A stretch of 64,000 nt of DNA from an uncultured Acetatifactor sp. (GCA_910577235.1 CAJTMX010000005.1:1-64000), one strand, 5' to 3'. Positions 16,679-25,962 are shown, counted from the stretch's first letter. Numbers and translations: made by a program. The notes: a model not told the origin generated them from the sequence alone.

Positions 16679-18295
16679 ATGATAGGAGCAGATGCCATAA
16701 TCAAATGCTTGGAAGAAGAGGGCGTAAAGTATGTGTTCGGCTACCCCGGCGTGGCTATATGTCCGTTTTATAACAGTATCCTGCAGTCGGAGATCCAGAC
16801 CATATTGATACGCACGGAGCAGAATGCCGCCCATGCGGCCAGCGGTATGGCTCGGATCACGGGAAAACCCGGTGTCTGTGCCGTCACCAGCGGCCCCGGT
16901 GCCACCAATGTGATCACCGGTATCGCCACCGCTTTTGCGGACAGCATTCCTCTGGTGTGCATCACCGGGCAGGTACATACGGATCTGCTGGGCAGCGATT
17001 CCTTTCAGGAGGCAGATATTACCGGCGCGGTGGAGTCCTTTGTCAAATACAGCTATCTGATCAAGAATGTAAACGATATCCCCAGGATTTTTAAGGAGGC
17101 TTTTCACATCGCCAACACAGGCCGCAGAGGGCCTGTGCTCATCGATATCCCCATCGATATCCAGAATGCGGTGATTAATAAGTTCCAGTACCCGGAGGAG
17201 GTCAATATGCGCACCTACAAGCCCACGGTCAAGGGGCACGCGGTGCAGATCAAAAAAGTTATCAGGGAACTGGGAAAGGCAAAACGTCCCATCATCTGTG
17301 CGGGCGGCGGCGTGCTGCTCAGCGAGGCCAAGGAGGAATTGCGGGAATTTGTGGAAAAATACCGGATTCCGGTGGTGTCTACGATGATGGGCATCGGCGT
17401 CATGCCCACAGAGCATCCGCTGTATTTCGGTATGGTGGGCAACCACGGCAAGGCGTATGCCAACAGGGCCATGAACGAATCGGATATGCTTATCATGGTG
17501 GGAGCCAGAGTGGCGGACCGTGCGATAAGTCAGCCGGATCTGATCACCCGTGACAAAGTGCTGGTGCATATTGACGTGGACCCGGCGGAGATCGGCAAGA
17601 ACGCCGGACCTACCATACCGTTGGTGGGAGACGTAAAACATATCTTTCAGGATTTTGCCAAGGAAGAGTTTAGCTGTGAACATGAGCAGTGGATAGATAC
17701 TTTGACGCAGTACAGGGAAACCCTTGTGGCGAAACGCAGTCCCAATCCCGCTTATGTGGACCCGGCGGCCTTTATCACCCGGCTGTCGGAAAAGATGGCT
17801 CCGAACGCGGTGTATGTGGCGGACGTGGGACAGAACCAGATATGGTCCTGCAGCTATCATATCGTGAAGGAAGGGCGTTTCCTCACCTCCGGCGGTATGG
17901 GCACCATGGGGTATTCGATCCCGGCGGCCCTGGGGGCTAAGCTGGCGGACGAAAGCCGGCAGGTCATCGCGGTGTGCGGCGACGGTTCTTTCCAGATGTC
18001 CATGATGGAGTTGGCAACCATGAGCCAATACCGGGTCCCGGTAAAGATCATCGTGTTGAAAAACGGCTATCTGGGCATGGTGCGAGAGTACCAGCATTAT
18101 ACTTACAAGGACAATTATTCGGTGGTGGACTTATCCGGCAGTCCCAGACTGGACAAGATCGCGGCAGCTTACGATATGCAGTATCAGCTGCTGGAAAATA
18201 TGGACCGGGCAGAGGAGGAACTGGACGCCTTTCTCAGGGAAGATACATCGGTACTGTTGGAATGCCTGATCGATCCCATGGATCTTGTGAAGTGA
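16679..18295 (+). CDS. ilvB: acetolactate synthase large subunit
   Basis: Thiamine-diphosphate enzyme making acetolactate or acetohydroxybutyrate, the first common step of branched-chain amino acid synthesis. The 538-residue protein has the N-terminal pyrimidine-binding domain (VFGYPGVAICPFYN, catalytic Glu in RTEQNAAHAASGMAR), the SGPGATN loop, a central FAD-type domain, and the C-terminal ThDP signature GDGSFQMSMMEL with NGYLGMVREYQ. The ATG at 16679 follows AGGAGG; a TTG-like extension is not needed. It leads the ilvB-ilvN-ilvN-ilvC cluster, which would supply valine, leucine and isoleucine together with leuCD further along the window. Confidence 0.96.
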   Translation: MIGADAIIKCLEEEGVKYVFGYPGVAICPFYNSILQSEIQTILIRTEQNAAHAASGMARITGKPGVCAVTSGPGATNVITGIATAFADSIPLVCITGQVHTDLLGSDSFQEADITGAVESFVKYSYLIKNVNDIPRIFKEAFHIANTGRRGPVLIDIPIDIQNAVINKFQYPEEVNMRTYKPTVKGHAVQIKKVIRELGKAKRPIICAGGGVLLSEAKEELREFVEKYRIPVVSTMMGIGVMPTEHPLYFGMVGNHGKAYANRAMNESDMLIMVGARVADRAISQPDLITRDKVLVHIDVDPAEIGKNAGPTIPLVGDVKHIFQDFAKEEFSCEHEQWIDTLTQYRETLVAKRSPNPAYVDPAAFITRLSEKMAPNAVYVADVGQNQIWSCSYHIVKEGRFLTSGGMGTMGYSIPAALGAKLADESRQVIAVCGDGSFQMSMMELATMSQYRVPVKIIVLKNGYLGMVREYQHYTYKDNYSVVDLSGSPRLDKIAAAYDMQYQLLENMDRAEEELDAFLREDTSVLLECLIDPMDLVK

Positions 18296-18348
18296 GCAAC
18301 GGTGGCGTTGGACGCGGCATCATTGCCCATGTGGAGAACTATTTATTG

Positions 18349-18390
18349 GAGCCGTACCGCAAGTTGACTTGTCAACTACAGGTATGCGGG
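18349..18390 (+). repeat. shared CTACAGG box, copy 2
   Basis: AAGTTGACTTGTCAACT forms a near-perfect hairpin (AGTTGAC/GTCAACT), followed by CTACAGGTATGCGGGA (18376-18391). Only one diverged upstream 19-bp unit is present, unlike the other two copies. The ribosome site of ilvN overlaps its end. Confidence 0.8.
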
Positions 18391-18401
18391 AAGAGGTAAT
18401 T

Positions 18402-18893
18402 ATGAAAAAGAGAATTTATTCTGTGCTGGTGGAGAACCGCTCCGGCGTGCTGGGCAAGGTGGCCGGGCTCTTTGCCAGAAGATGCTTTAATATTGACTCT
18501 CTGACGGTGGGAGAGACCGATGACCCGGAGATATCCTGTATGACCATAGTGAGCAGCGGGGATGAGCGCACCATCGAGCAGATTGAAAAGCAGCTGAACA
18601 AAAAGCTGGATGTGATCAAGGTCAAGACTTTCGACGAGAGCCAGAGCGTCAGCCGGGAGCTGATGCTGGTGAAGGTGCGCCACAACAAGGGAAACCGAAG
18701 GGAGATCACGGAGGTATGTGAGATCCTGCGGGCGGAGATTGTGGATATGTCCAAACATTTCATGATGATCCAGATCTGCGATACTCCGGACAGAACCAAA
18801 CTGCTGCTGACCATGCTCCAGTCCATCAGCATAGCGGAAGTGGCCCGCACAGGGACTCTGGCGCTGGCAAAATGCAGCGAGAATGATGATTAG
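18402..18893 (+). CDS. ilvN: acetolactate synthase regulatory subunit, paralogue 1
   Basis: A 163-residue regulatory subunit that binds the catalytic IlvB and normally confers valine feedback inhibition. Residues 4-75 are the ACT domain (YSVLVENRSGVLGKVAGLFARRCFN; ISCMTIVSSGD) and the rest is the ALS small-subunit C-terminal domain (ELMLVKVRHNKGNRREI; ARTGTLAL). The start is fixed by GGAAGAGG eight bases upstream; an in-frame ATG at 18384 lies within the repeat box and is less likely. It follows ilvB by 106 bases that contain the repeat. A second, different ilvN follows immediately. Confidence 0.93.
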   Translation: MKKRIYSVLVENRSGVLGKVAGLFARRCFNIDSLTVGETDDPEISCMTIVSSGDERTIEQIEKQLNKKLDVIKVKTFDESQSVSRELMLVKVRHNKGNRREITEVCEILRAEIVDMSKHFMMIQICDTPDRTKLLLTMLQSISIAEVARTGTLALAKCSENDD

Positions 18894-18895
18894 GG

Positions 18896-18924
18896 TTGAC
18901 ATTCACACTTTATCTTGCTAAAAT
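18896..18924 (+). promoter_or_regulatory. strong sigma-A promoter before the second ilvN
   Basis: TTGACA (18896-18901), 17 bases, TAAAAT (18919-18924), starting directly after the stop codon of the first ilvN. It gives the second ilvN, and possibly ilvC, expression independent of ilvB. Confidence 0.7.
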
Positions 18925-18993
18925 GTAGAGCAAATATAGGGATAGCGTCTGCTGGAAACGGCCCAGGGAGGCAGAACTAAAATAGAGGAGTTC

Positions 18994-19500
18994 ATGATGC
19001 AGAAGAAAGTATTTCAGTTGTTGGTAGATAACACATCCGGTGTGCTGAGCCGCATATCCGGTCTGTTTTCCCGCAGGGGATATAATATTGAGAGCATTAC
19101 GGCGGGTGTGACCGCAGATCCCCGTTTTACCAGAGTCACTATTGTGACTTGTGGGGATGACGAAATATTGGAGCAGATCGAGAAACAGGTGGGCAAGTTG
19201 GTGGATGTACGCAATATCCGGGAGCTTAAGCCGGAGGAGAGCGTATATCGGGAATTGGCGCTTATTAAGGTCAAGGCTGCCCCCCAGCAGCGCCAGGGCA
19301 TCATAGCGGTGGCGGATATCTTCCGCGCCAAAATCATCGATGTATCCAAGGACAGCCTGATCATCGAACTCACCGGCAATCAGGCCAAGATAGACGCGTT
19401 TATGAATCTGCTGGACGGCTATGAGATATTGGAGTCTGCAAGAACAGGCATCGCCGGCCTGGGCAGAGGCATGGAAAACATTATCCATCTGGAGAGTTAA
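18994..19500 (+). CDS. ilvN: acetolactate synthase regulatory subunit, paralogue 2
   Basis: A 168-residue second regulatory subunit, clearly homologous to but divergent from the preceding one. The ACT domain (FQLLVDNTSGVLSRISGLFSRRGYN; TRVTIVTCGDDE) and C-terminal domain (ELALIKVKAAPQQRQGI; ARTGIAGLGRGME) are complete. It is closer to the classical IlvH/IlvN pattern than paralogue 1 is. AGAGGAG precedes the tandem ATG codons; either 18994 or 18997 may be used. It has its own strong promoter, so it can be expressed without ilvB. Whether the two subunits differ in valine or leucine sensitivity cannot be read. Confidence 0.93.
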   Translation: MMQKKVFQLLVDNTSGVLSRISGLFSRRGYNIESITAGVTADPRFTRVTIVTCGDDEILEQIEKQVGKLVDVRNIRELKPEESVYRELALIKVKAAPQQRQGIIAVADIFRAKIIDVSKDSLIIELTGNQAKIDAFMNLLDGYEILESARTGIAGLGRGMENIIHLES

Positions 19501-19667
19501 TAGCCCTGTCTGCACAGTCATATCATGCCGCGACAGGCGGCAATCCCAAAGGTGAGCGCTAATTAGGGGCGTATACCTGCTTGACCGGAGATATTTGTTA
19601 AGTTAGCTCTAGGGACAACAACCTATCAGTTATAAATCATTTTTAAACATAATGGAGGAAAAAAAAG

Positions 19668-20687
19668 ATGGCAAAGATTTTTTATCAGGAAGATTGCAAC
19701 CTGTCTCTGCTGGAAGGCAAGACCATCGCGATCATCGGCTACGGCAGCCAGGGTCATGCCCATGCGCTGAATTTAAAGGAGTCCGGCTGCAACGTTATCA
19801 TCGGTCTGTACGAGGGTTCCAGATCCTGGGACAAGGCTGTAAAGCAGGGCTTTGAGGTATATACCGCAGCAGAGGCCGCCAAGAAGGCCGATATCATCAT
19901 GATCCTGATCAACGATGAGAAACAGGCAGATCTGTACAAGAAGGATATCGAGCCCAATCTGGAGGCAGGCAACATGTTGATGTTTGCCCATGGATTTAAC
20001 ATTCATTTCGGCTGTATCGTGCCTCCCGCGGATGTGGATGTGACGATGATCGCTCCCAAGGGCCCCGGCCATACCGTGAGAAGCGAGTATCAGGAAGGCA
20101 AGGGTGTTCCCTGTCTGATCGCCGTGGAGCAGGACGCCACCGGCAAGGCACAGGACCTGGCTCTGGCTTACGCGCTGGGTATCGGCGGTGCGAGAGCGGG
20201 CGTACTGGAAACTACTTTCCGCACCGAGACCGAGACCGATCTGTTCGGCGAGCAGGCCGTGCTGTGCGGCGGTGTGTGCGCGCTGATGCAGGCTGGCTTT
20301 GAGACATTGGTTGAGGCAGGCTATGATGAGAGAAACGCTTATTTCGAGTGTATCCATGAGATGAAACTGATCGTAGACCTTATCTACCAGAGCGGTTTCG
20401 CGGGTATGAGATATTCCATTTCCAACACTGCCGAGTACGGTGATTATGTCACCGGTCCCAAGATCGTGACAGAGGAGACCAAGAAGGCTATGAAGAAGAT
20501 CCTGAGTGATATTCAGGACGGCACTTTTGCCAAGGAGTTTTTGCTGGATATGTCTCCCGCGGGCAGACAGGTGCATTTCAAGGCTATGAGAAAGCTGGCC
20601 AGCGAGCATCCCGCCGAGAAGGTTGGCGAGGAGATCCGCAAGCTCTACAGCTGGAACAACGAAGAGGACAAACTGATCAACAACTAA
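19668..20687 (+). CDS. ilvC: ketol-acid reductoisomerase
   Basis: Isomerises and reduces acetolactate or acetohydroxybutyrate with NADPH and Mg2+, the second step in valine and isoleucine synthesis. The 339-residue class I enzyme has the Rossmann motif GYGSQGHAHALNL near residue 25 and the metal-binding knotted domain with ETDLFGEQAVLCGG and ECIHEMKLIVDLIY. GGAGG precedes the ATG. About 165 bases separate it from the second ilvN; I see no clear promoter or attenuator there, only a TTGACC without a good -10. A bidirectional terminator follows. Confidence 0.97.
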   Translation: MAKIFYQEDCNLSLLEGKTIAIIGYGSQGHAHALNLKESGCNVIIGLYEGSRSWDKAVKQGFEVYTAAEAAKKADIIMILINDEKQADLYKKDIEPNLEAGNMLMFAHGFNIHFGCIVPPADVDVTMIAPKGPGHTVRSEYQEGKGVPCLIAVEQDATGKAQDLALAYALGIGGARAGVLETTFRTETETDLFGEQAVLCGGVCALMQAGFETLVEAGYDERNAYFECIHEMKLIVDLIYQSGFAGMRYSISNTAEYGDYVTGPKIVTEETKKAMKKILSDIQDGTFAKEFLLDMSPAGRQVHFKAMRKLASEHPAEKVGEEIRKLYSWNNEEDKLINN

Positions 20688-20733
20688 ATGTGTAATGCAG
20701 TGTAAGAAAATGCGCAGTGCAGGATAAGAAAGC

Positions 20734-20769
20734 AAAAAGGAGTTGCCGTATATGCGGCGACTCCTTTTT
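20734..20769. terminator. bidirectional terminator between ilvC and the lipoprotein gene
   Basis: AAAAAGGAGTTGCCG pairs with CGGCGACTCCTTTTT across a six-base loop, one wobble pair. A-run on one side and T-run on the other allow it to act for both converging genes. Confidence 0.85.
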
Positions 20770-20831
20770 AAAAAATTGGTTCACAGGCACCAGGCCCTCT
20801 GAACATCCATATAGCAGATTAGTTGTGGCCT

Positions 20832-23192
20832 TCATGAACCGTTCTCGTTCAGATATAACTGTACCCTTCTCTGAATATTTTCAATGACCGTGTCAAGATT
20901 TTTGTCTCCCGCGAAATAGGGTTCCGTCTCCTCCCGGACAATGTCGGCGATAGTTTCGTCACTAGACGGCATGAGGATACAGCTGTCCAAAAATTCTATA
21001 TATTCCTCCACATAGGATGAGCCGTCCGGTTTGCATTCAAGACATCGCTCGATGCCGTTGCCCATATTGAACCGGGCGTATGGATTGGGTTCATCGGGGT
21101 ATGCGTCACTAACGCATTCTCTTAGAATATCCCGGCGCAGACAACGCTCGGGATATAGACGCATCAAATCTTCCCCATACAGCGTGGGAAGAAACTCTCG
21201 GATCAGATCCATATTTTCCGTATCTTTGCTGACTAACAGAAAATCTAGCGCATATAACAGATTGCCGCTTTCATCGTCCGTGGGGACGCCCACCCAGTGA
21301 TAATCCTGTGGAAGAAGGGACATCAGGCGGGAAAACTCGGCAAATCCCCCATAATTGGAGTAGGCATAGGCAAGGTATTCCCCTGTTTCAATAGAGCGGA
21401 CATCATCGGATATTTTGTTGACTAAGTTAGGAATGTGCTCCACGGGGAGGGCGTCTTTGCAGAACTGCAACAGTCTTCGGAAGTCTTCGCTGTCAAAATG
21501 GCAGGTTCCGGATTCCCTGTCCACAAGGGAGGACGGGATGGCATACAGGGCGAGCCAGGACAGGAGGGACGGATCGTACTCCGACAGAGGCATGATTCCT
21601 TTGAAGGTATCGCCGGAGGCACGGTCAGCCAGTTCCAGAACATCCTTCAGCTGCCAGGTATCCTGTGAATAGATCCGGTCAGATACCAATATACTGAAGG
21701 TAATTTGATCCGTGGTCAGCCCGGTCAGTTTTCCGTCGATGGTACCTGCCTCCCAGATACAGTCAAATACCTGTTCCCGCGCATCGGCAGGAAATATATC
21801 GGTGAGATCCGCCAGAGCTCCCTTTTCATAGAGAGTATACATGGTCTCGGCGGAAACCACGAACATGTCGGGAGCGTCTCCCGCCACAATACGGTTCACC
21901 AGATTTGTGGTATATGCATCCAGATCATCGCTGTTGCTGGATTCAAAAGTGGAGATTTCAACATTTACCCCCGGCGATTTTGTGGAAAACAGGGCGGCCG
22001 CCGTGGGTATGATGGAATCTCCCGGGCAGGCGGATACCAATGTGAGCGTTCTGGTCTCAGCGGGCGAAACAGGGGAGAGCACATAGATATTGTGTTTCTC
22101 CACCGCAGGGTCCATAAGCGCCAGATCGCCGTTTTCCCGGATCAGCATAATCTTGTTGGAATAGGTGTTTTCACAGATATGGTTGTCCTTGCAGTTATAT
22201 ATTTTTTTCTGCTCTCCCGACAGAATATTCCATTGGACAATAGCTCCGTTACCGTTAAAATAGTATACGTTGCCGGATACGTCCATACAGCCGGAGATCA
22301 TGTTAAAATATTTGGACTGTCCCAGAGAACGCAGTTGTCCGGCATTTTGGTCATAGATATAGTAATCGCTTATACGGTTATCCGCATCCTGAAATACGAA
22401 CAGCGGAAGTCCCTCCGGAGTTTTTATGCAAAGGGGAGGGAGTGTCCCAGTTCCCTCCATATTACACAGTAGTTCCCCGTTTTCACCGATTACCAGCAAT
22501 GCCTGATTCCAGATCAGATAACAGCGTCCGTCCCGGTCACACAGAATCGAATGCCGGCTATAGGCGAGGTAATCATCCGGCTCATGCTCAATCCCCGCGG
22601 AGGCCAGAAGGGGCAGCAGATCCAGGGTTTTTTGCACACCCTCCTCCATATGGTAGTATAGCAGGGCGCTGTGGGGGATGGGCTGGCCCGCGCCCCCGGG
22701 GATATAGGAGAGAAAGACCGCCTGCCGGCTGTCTGCCATATCCATGCCGTATAGGGCAGTGTTCTCCGGCAGCCCACAATCTGCCAGATCCAGCTCCATA
22801 TGGATACTCTGGCCCGTCCTGGTATCAAAGCCGTCCATATGATCGGCAGCGCGCTCCCCGTTTGACCGATAGAGAAAGCTGTTGTAGATCATCCCGTCTA
22901 TGGTTCCGGTGGTGATTGCACTGTAAGATTGCTCATATTCGGCCTCGACGGGGGTGAGCCAGTCGTCATGATACTCTGTCAGATACCAGGAGGTACCGTC
23001 CTCCGCTCTCTGGGGCTCCGCTATCTGACAGGTACTCCAGTCTATGGGATAGGGCAGGGGCCGTGGGGAGTCTCCCGCGGATGATTCTGTGCCAGAAGCT
23101 CCGCCGGAGACTTCTCCCGGGCTGCCGCAGCCAGCCAACAGAATTATCATGGTCAGACAGAGAAAACACGTTTTTTTTCGATTGCCGTTCAT
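20832..23192 (-). CDS. large solute-binding lipoprotein with propeller-like N-terminal domain
   Basis: A 786-residue secreted lipoprotein: signal peptide 1-21 ending in the lipobox LLAGC. Residues about 60-370 contain repeated beta-rich segments (SRHSILCDRDGRCYLIW; ISGCMDVSGNVYYFNGNGAIVQW) that look like a beta-propeller, though this fold assignment is an inference. Residues about 378-786 resemble a type 1 solute-binding protein and match the lipoprotein at 8422-9939, best over the C-terminus (DGSSYVEEYIEFLDSC; RRVQLYLN). No ABC transporter genes adjoin. Its promoter is TTGTGG-17-TATAAT, with TTTAAG repeats upstream of that, as for the other lipoprotein. Confidence 0.82.
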   Translation of the reverse strand: MNGNRKKTCFLCLTMIILLAGCGSPGEVSGGASGTESSAGDSPRPLPYPIDWSTCQIAEPQRAEDGTSWYLTEYHDDWLTPVEAEYEQSYSAITTGTIDGMIYNSFLYRSNGERAADHMDGFDTRTGQSIHMELDLADCGLPENTALYGMDMADSRQAVFLSYIPGGAGQPIPHSALLYYHMEEGVQKTLDLLPLLASAGIEHEPDDYLAYSRHSILCDRDGRCYLIWNQALLVIGENGELLCNMEGTGTLPPLCIKTPEGLPLFVFQDADNRISDYYIYDQNAGQLRSLGQSKYFNMISGCMDVSGNVYYFNGNGAIVQWNILSGEQKKIYNCKDNHICENTYSNKIMLIRENGDLALMDPAVEKHNIYVLSPVSPAETRTLTLVSACPGDSIIPTAAALFSTKSPGVNVEISTFESSNSDDLDAYTTNLVNRIVAGDAPDMFVVSAETMYTLYEKGALADLTDIFPADAREQVFDCIWEAGTIDGKLTGLTTDQITFSILVSDRIYSQDTWQLKDVLELADRASGDTFKGIMPLSEYDPSLLSWLALYAIPSSLVDRESGTCHFDSEDFRRLLQFCKDALPVEHIPNLVNKISDDVRSIETGEYLAYAYSNYGGFAEFSRLMSLLPQDYHWVGVPTDDESGNLLYALDFLLVSKDTENMDLIREFLPTLYGEDLMRLYPERCLRRDILRECVSDAYPDEPNPYARFNMGNGIERCLECKPDGSSYVEEYIEFLDSCILMPSSDETIADIVREETEPYFAGDKNLDTVIENIQRRVQLYLNENGS

Positions 23193-23242
23193 TTGCCGTT
23201 CCTTCCTTTTCGAAATACATGCTACGTTTCTATTTGTCTACA

Positions 23243-23271
23243 ATTATATATTGTGGGAGAGCAAGCCACAA
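23243..23271 (-). promoter_or_regulatory. sigma-A promoter of the large lipoprotein
   Basis: On the minus strand, TTGTGG (23266-23271) and a perfect TATAAT (23243-23248) with 17 bases between, about 50 bases from the ATG. Confidence 0.65.
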
Positions 23272-23281
23272 GGCATAATAG

Positions 23282-23309
23282 TTTAAGGTTTGTTTAAGGT
23301 TTGTTAAAG
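23282..23309. promoter_or_regulatory. TTTAAG direct repeats between divergent genes
   Basis: TTTAAG at 23282 and at 23293, followed by a related GTTAAA at 23303, spaced 11 and 10 bp. They lie 10 bases upstream of the lipoprotein -35 box and also upstream of tldD, so they could act on either gene. Same hexamer and spacing as at 8328-8365. Confidence 0.6.
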
Positions 23310-23384
23310 ATGTCCGAAAACAGTGACTGGCATTTTATACGGGATTATGATAAACTATATGATACAGACAGGAGGATGGGCGTA

Positions 23385-24722
23385 ATGTACAGGTTCCCGG
23401 AAGATTTGTTTACGGAAGTCAGGATAGAAAAAAAGGAGTATGTGCATTATTATATCCTGAACGGAGAAGTGGAGGCCAACACTCAAAGTCAGGTAATCGG
23501 CGCGCTGATACGGGTATTTGACGGCCATATGTGGTATACGGGCACCACCAATAAACCGGACGAGATTCAACAGGAGATGGACAATCTGGCGGCACTCGCC
23601 CAGAGGAATCCGGAGATCTACGATCATCCGGCGGTCAAAAATTTTGGCTGTAATAAGGCCCGTATCATTAAGTATGACGGGGCAAATGACGTGCGGGCCG
23701 TCACGCCAGAGCAGAGGGAGGAATTGGTGGAGCACTATCTCTCGGTCTGTGTGGACGAGTCCATCGAGGAGCTTAGATCCCATGCGGGCAATTACATCAG
23801 TACACATGTGGTCAAGGAGTATTACTCCAGCAAGGGTGCGGAGATCCTGCAGGATATGCAGCGCTGCAGCGTATGGGTGGGCTGCGCCTTTGTGGTGGAC
23901 GGGATCACTACCTGGGCGGGAAAAAATCTTCAGGAGATGGAGTTTAACCGGCTTCTTGGAAGGGAGCGGGAGATTTTGGAGGAGCGGGACCGGTATCTGG
24001 AGTATGCCAGAAACGCCGTGGATCTGGAGCCGGGAGACTATACCTGTGTGCTGTCTCCCCTGGCCACGGCAATGTTTACCCATGAGAGTTTCGGGCATAA
24101 GAGCGAATCCGATTATATGCTTAACGACAAGACGCTTCGGGAGGAATGGGTTCTGGGGAAAAAGGTGGGGAGTGAAAAGGTGTCCATCTGCGACAATGGC
24201 GGTATGGATCACAACGGCTATACGCCCTATGATGACGAGGGCAATGCGGCCGGGGAGACCTGGCTGATCCGCGGCGGGGTGCTGACAGGCAGGCTCCATG
24301 ACAGCAAATCGGCCTCGGTGCTGGGAGAGGGAGTCACCGGAAACGCCCGGGCAGACGAATACTTCTCGGTTCCCGTGGTGAGGATGACTAATACCTATAT
24401 GGCGGCGGGCCATGATAAACCGGAAGAGATCGTCGGGGGTGTGAAGGACGGCATCTATGTCCGTGATATCGTCTGTGGCACAGGTTCCTCCACTTTTACC
24501 ATCCGGCCCGGCCTGTGCTACCGTATCCGGGACGGACGGATCTGCGAGCCTGTCCGGGTCAATGTACTCATCGGCAGCGTGTTTCAGACTTTGTTTGATA
24601 TTGATGCGGTAGGAGACGATCTGGAGATATTCGACACTTTCAGCTGCGGTAAGAAAGGCCAGACGGTGCAGGTATCCGCCGGAGGGCCCACTGTCAGAGT
24701 CAGAAAACTGACCACGAATTAG
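23385..24722 (+). CDS. tldD: TldD-type metallopeptidase subunit
   Basis: The 445-residue catalytic half of the TldD/TldE heterodimeric zinc protease, which unfolds and degrades small peptides and matures some ribosomal peptides. The metal motif HESFGH spans residues 233-238, inside the conserved context LATAMFTHESFGHKSESD; the later DNGGMDHNGYTPYDDEG and GEGVTGNARADEYF segments also fit the family. AGGAGG nine bases before ATG 23385 fixes the start; the upstream TTG at 23301 would begin inside the TTTAAG repeats. The tldE gene follows after 16 bases. No peptide precursor gene was recognised nearby. Confidence 0.88.
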   Translation: MYRFPEDLFTEVRIEKKEYVHYYILNGEVEANTQSQVIGALIRVFDGHMWYTGTTNKPDEIQQEMDNLAALAQRNPEIYDHPAVKNFGCNKARIIKYDGANDVRAVTPEQREELVEHYLSVCVDESIEELRSHAGNYISTHVVKEYYSSKGAEILQDMQRCSVWVGCAFVVDGITTWAGKNLQEMEFNRLLGREREILEERDRYLEYARNAVDLEPGDYTCVLSPLATAMFTHESFGHKSESDYMLNDKTLREEWVLGKKVGSEKVSICDNGGMDHNGYTPYDDEGNAAGETWLIRGGVLTGRLHDSKSASVLGEGVTGNARADEYFSVPVVRMTNTYMAAGHDKPEEIVGGVKDGIYVRDIVCGTGSSTFTIRPGLCYRIRDGRICEPVRVNVLIGSVFQTLFDIDAVGDDLEIFDTFSCGKKGQTVQVSAGGPTVRVRKLTTN

Positions 24723-24738
24723 GGCAATGGGGGAAAAT

Positions 24739-25962
24739 ATGGAGATGAAAGAAAAATATGTGCTGCATGCCGTCTCATCCTCCGTGGGAATAGAGGAGAA
24801 CAGGGTTTGCAGTTTTGACAAGAGAGATCAGACATTTATGTCTTTCCGGGTGCAGGAAGAAGGTATCCTGGGCGTACATTTTCAACAGGGGGAGATGGGG
24901 GATGAGGAGGGATATGCCAGAGCCCGGCGGAACCTGTCTCTGAAACGTCCCTATCCCTATGAGATGGAGACAGGCAGCCGCAGCCGTGACAAGACGGAGA
25001 GGGTGCTCACTGACAGGCAGCTTATGGAGATCACCCGAGAAGCATTGGAGCATTTGAGTTCCCGATATCCTGATTTTACCTTTAACGGCGGATTCTCACA
25101 GCGCGCCATGTATTCGGGGCAGGAGAATGACAGGGGGCTTAACTATTCCTACAGAGACTGTACCACGGACTTCGATTTATCGTTTAAGCACAGGGACAGC
25201 CGGGAACTCAGCGACGGAGGATTTTCCATAGGGCAGAGGGATTTTGACATGGAAAAACTCTATGCCATGGCGGACAATTATCTCGCCGCCTATGGGACGC
25301 TCCTGGAACTTCCCGATGAGATCATAGTTCAGACACAGTATTACGGACTGCTTGGCTATCTGACAAGTAATCTGAACGCAGAGAGTATGAGCCTGGGTAC
25401 TTCTCTTTTGTCCGGCAGGATAGGGGAGAAGGTTTTCTCCGAACAATTCAGCCTGGCCCACGACGTGTCGGAGAATGAATGCTGGAATATCCCATTCTTT
25501 GACGGAGAGGGCGTCACCTGGCCGGGAGACCGGCTGCCCTATATCGAGAACGGCGTGGTCCTGCGGGGGTATGCGGACAAGAGAACCGCCGCAAAGTACG
25601 GGGTGGAACATACGGGGAGCGCTTTTCGGTCTTACGCCGATATTCCGGGCAACGGCAATGTGAACCTGCGGATCAGCCGCAGCGATAAGACGATCCGGGA
25701 ACTGCTGGGCGGAAGGCTGACGGTTGTTCCCCTGAGATGCGACGGCACGACCTACAACGAGAAAGGAGAACTGATCATGCCGGTGCAGATGGCGTACTTA
25801 AGCGACGGTGAAAGACTTTTGGGCAGGCTGCCGGAGTTCACGCTGGTGAGCAGCATGTTTGAAATATTCGGAGATGACTTTATCGGTGTGGGCAGCGACC
25901 AGCCGGTGTTTAACGACAAGAGCATCCTGGTGCGGATGCGTCTTGGCGGAAAAGAGAATTGA
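24739..25962 (+). CDS. TldE/PmbA-type partner subunit
   Basis: A 407-residue member of the same peptidase_U62 family but without the HExxxH motif, as expected for the non-catalytic TldE/PmbA partner. Recognisable parts are the SFRVQEEGILGVHF strand region, the central EQFSLAHDVSENE segment, LPYIENGVVLRGYADKRTAAKYG, and the C-terminal SSMFEIFGDDFIGVGSD. The ATG at 24739 has GGGGG five bases before it; the ATG at 24727 is an alternative. The short spacing to tldD implies co-translation and a fixed complex. A terminator follows. Confidence 0.85.
   Translation: MEMKEKYVLHAVSSSVGIEENRVCSFDKRDQTFMSFRVQEEGILGVHFQQGEMGDEEGYARARRNLSLKRPYPYEMETGSRSRDKTERVLTDRQLMEITREALEHLSSRYPDFTFNGGFSQRAMYSGQENDRGLNYSYRDCTTDFDLSFKHRDSRELSDGGFSIGQRDFDMEKLYAMADNYLAAYGTLLELPDEIIVQTQYYGLLGYLTSNLNAESMSLGTSLLSGRIGEKVFSEQFSLAHDVSENECWNIPFFDGEGVTWPGDRLPYIENGVVLRGYADKRTAAKYGVEHTGSAFRSYADIPGNGNVNLRISRSDKTIRELLGGRLTVVPLRCDGTTYNEKGELIMPVQMAYLSDGERLLGRLPEFTLVSSMFEIFGDDFIGVGSDQPVFNDKSILVRMRLGGKEN

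Noticed and set aside
19501..19667. Promoter directly before ilvC
   Set aside because: A TTGACC is present but no suitable -10 hexamer at proper spacing; transcription from the ilvN promoter is sufficient.
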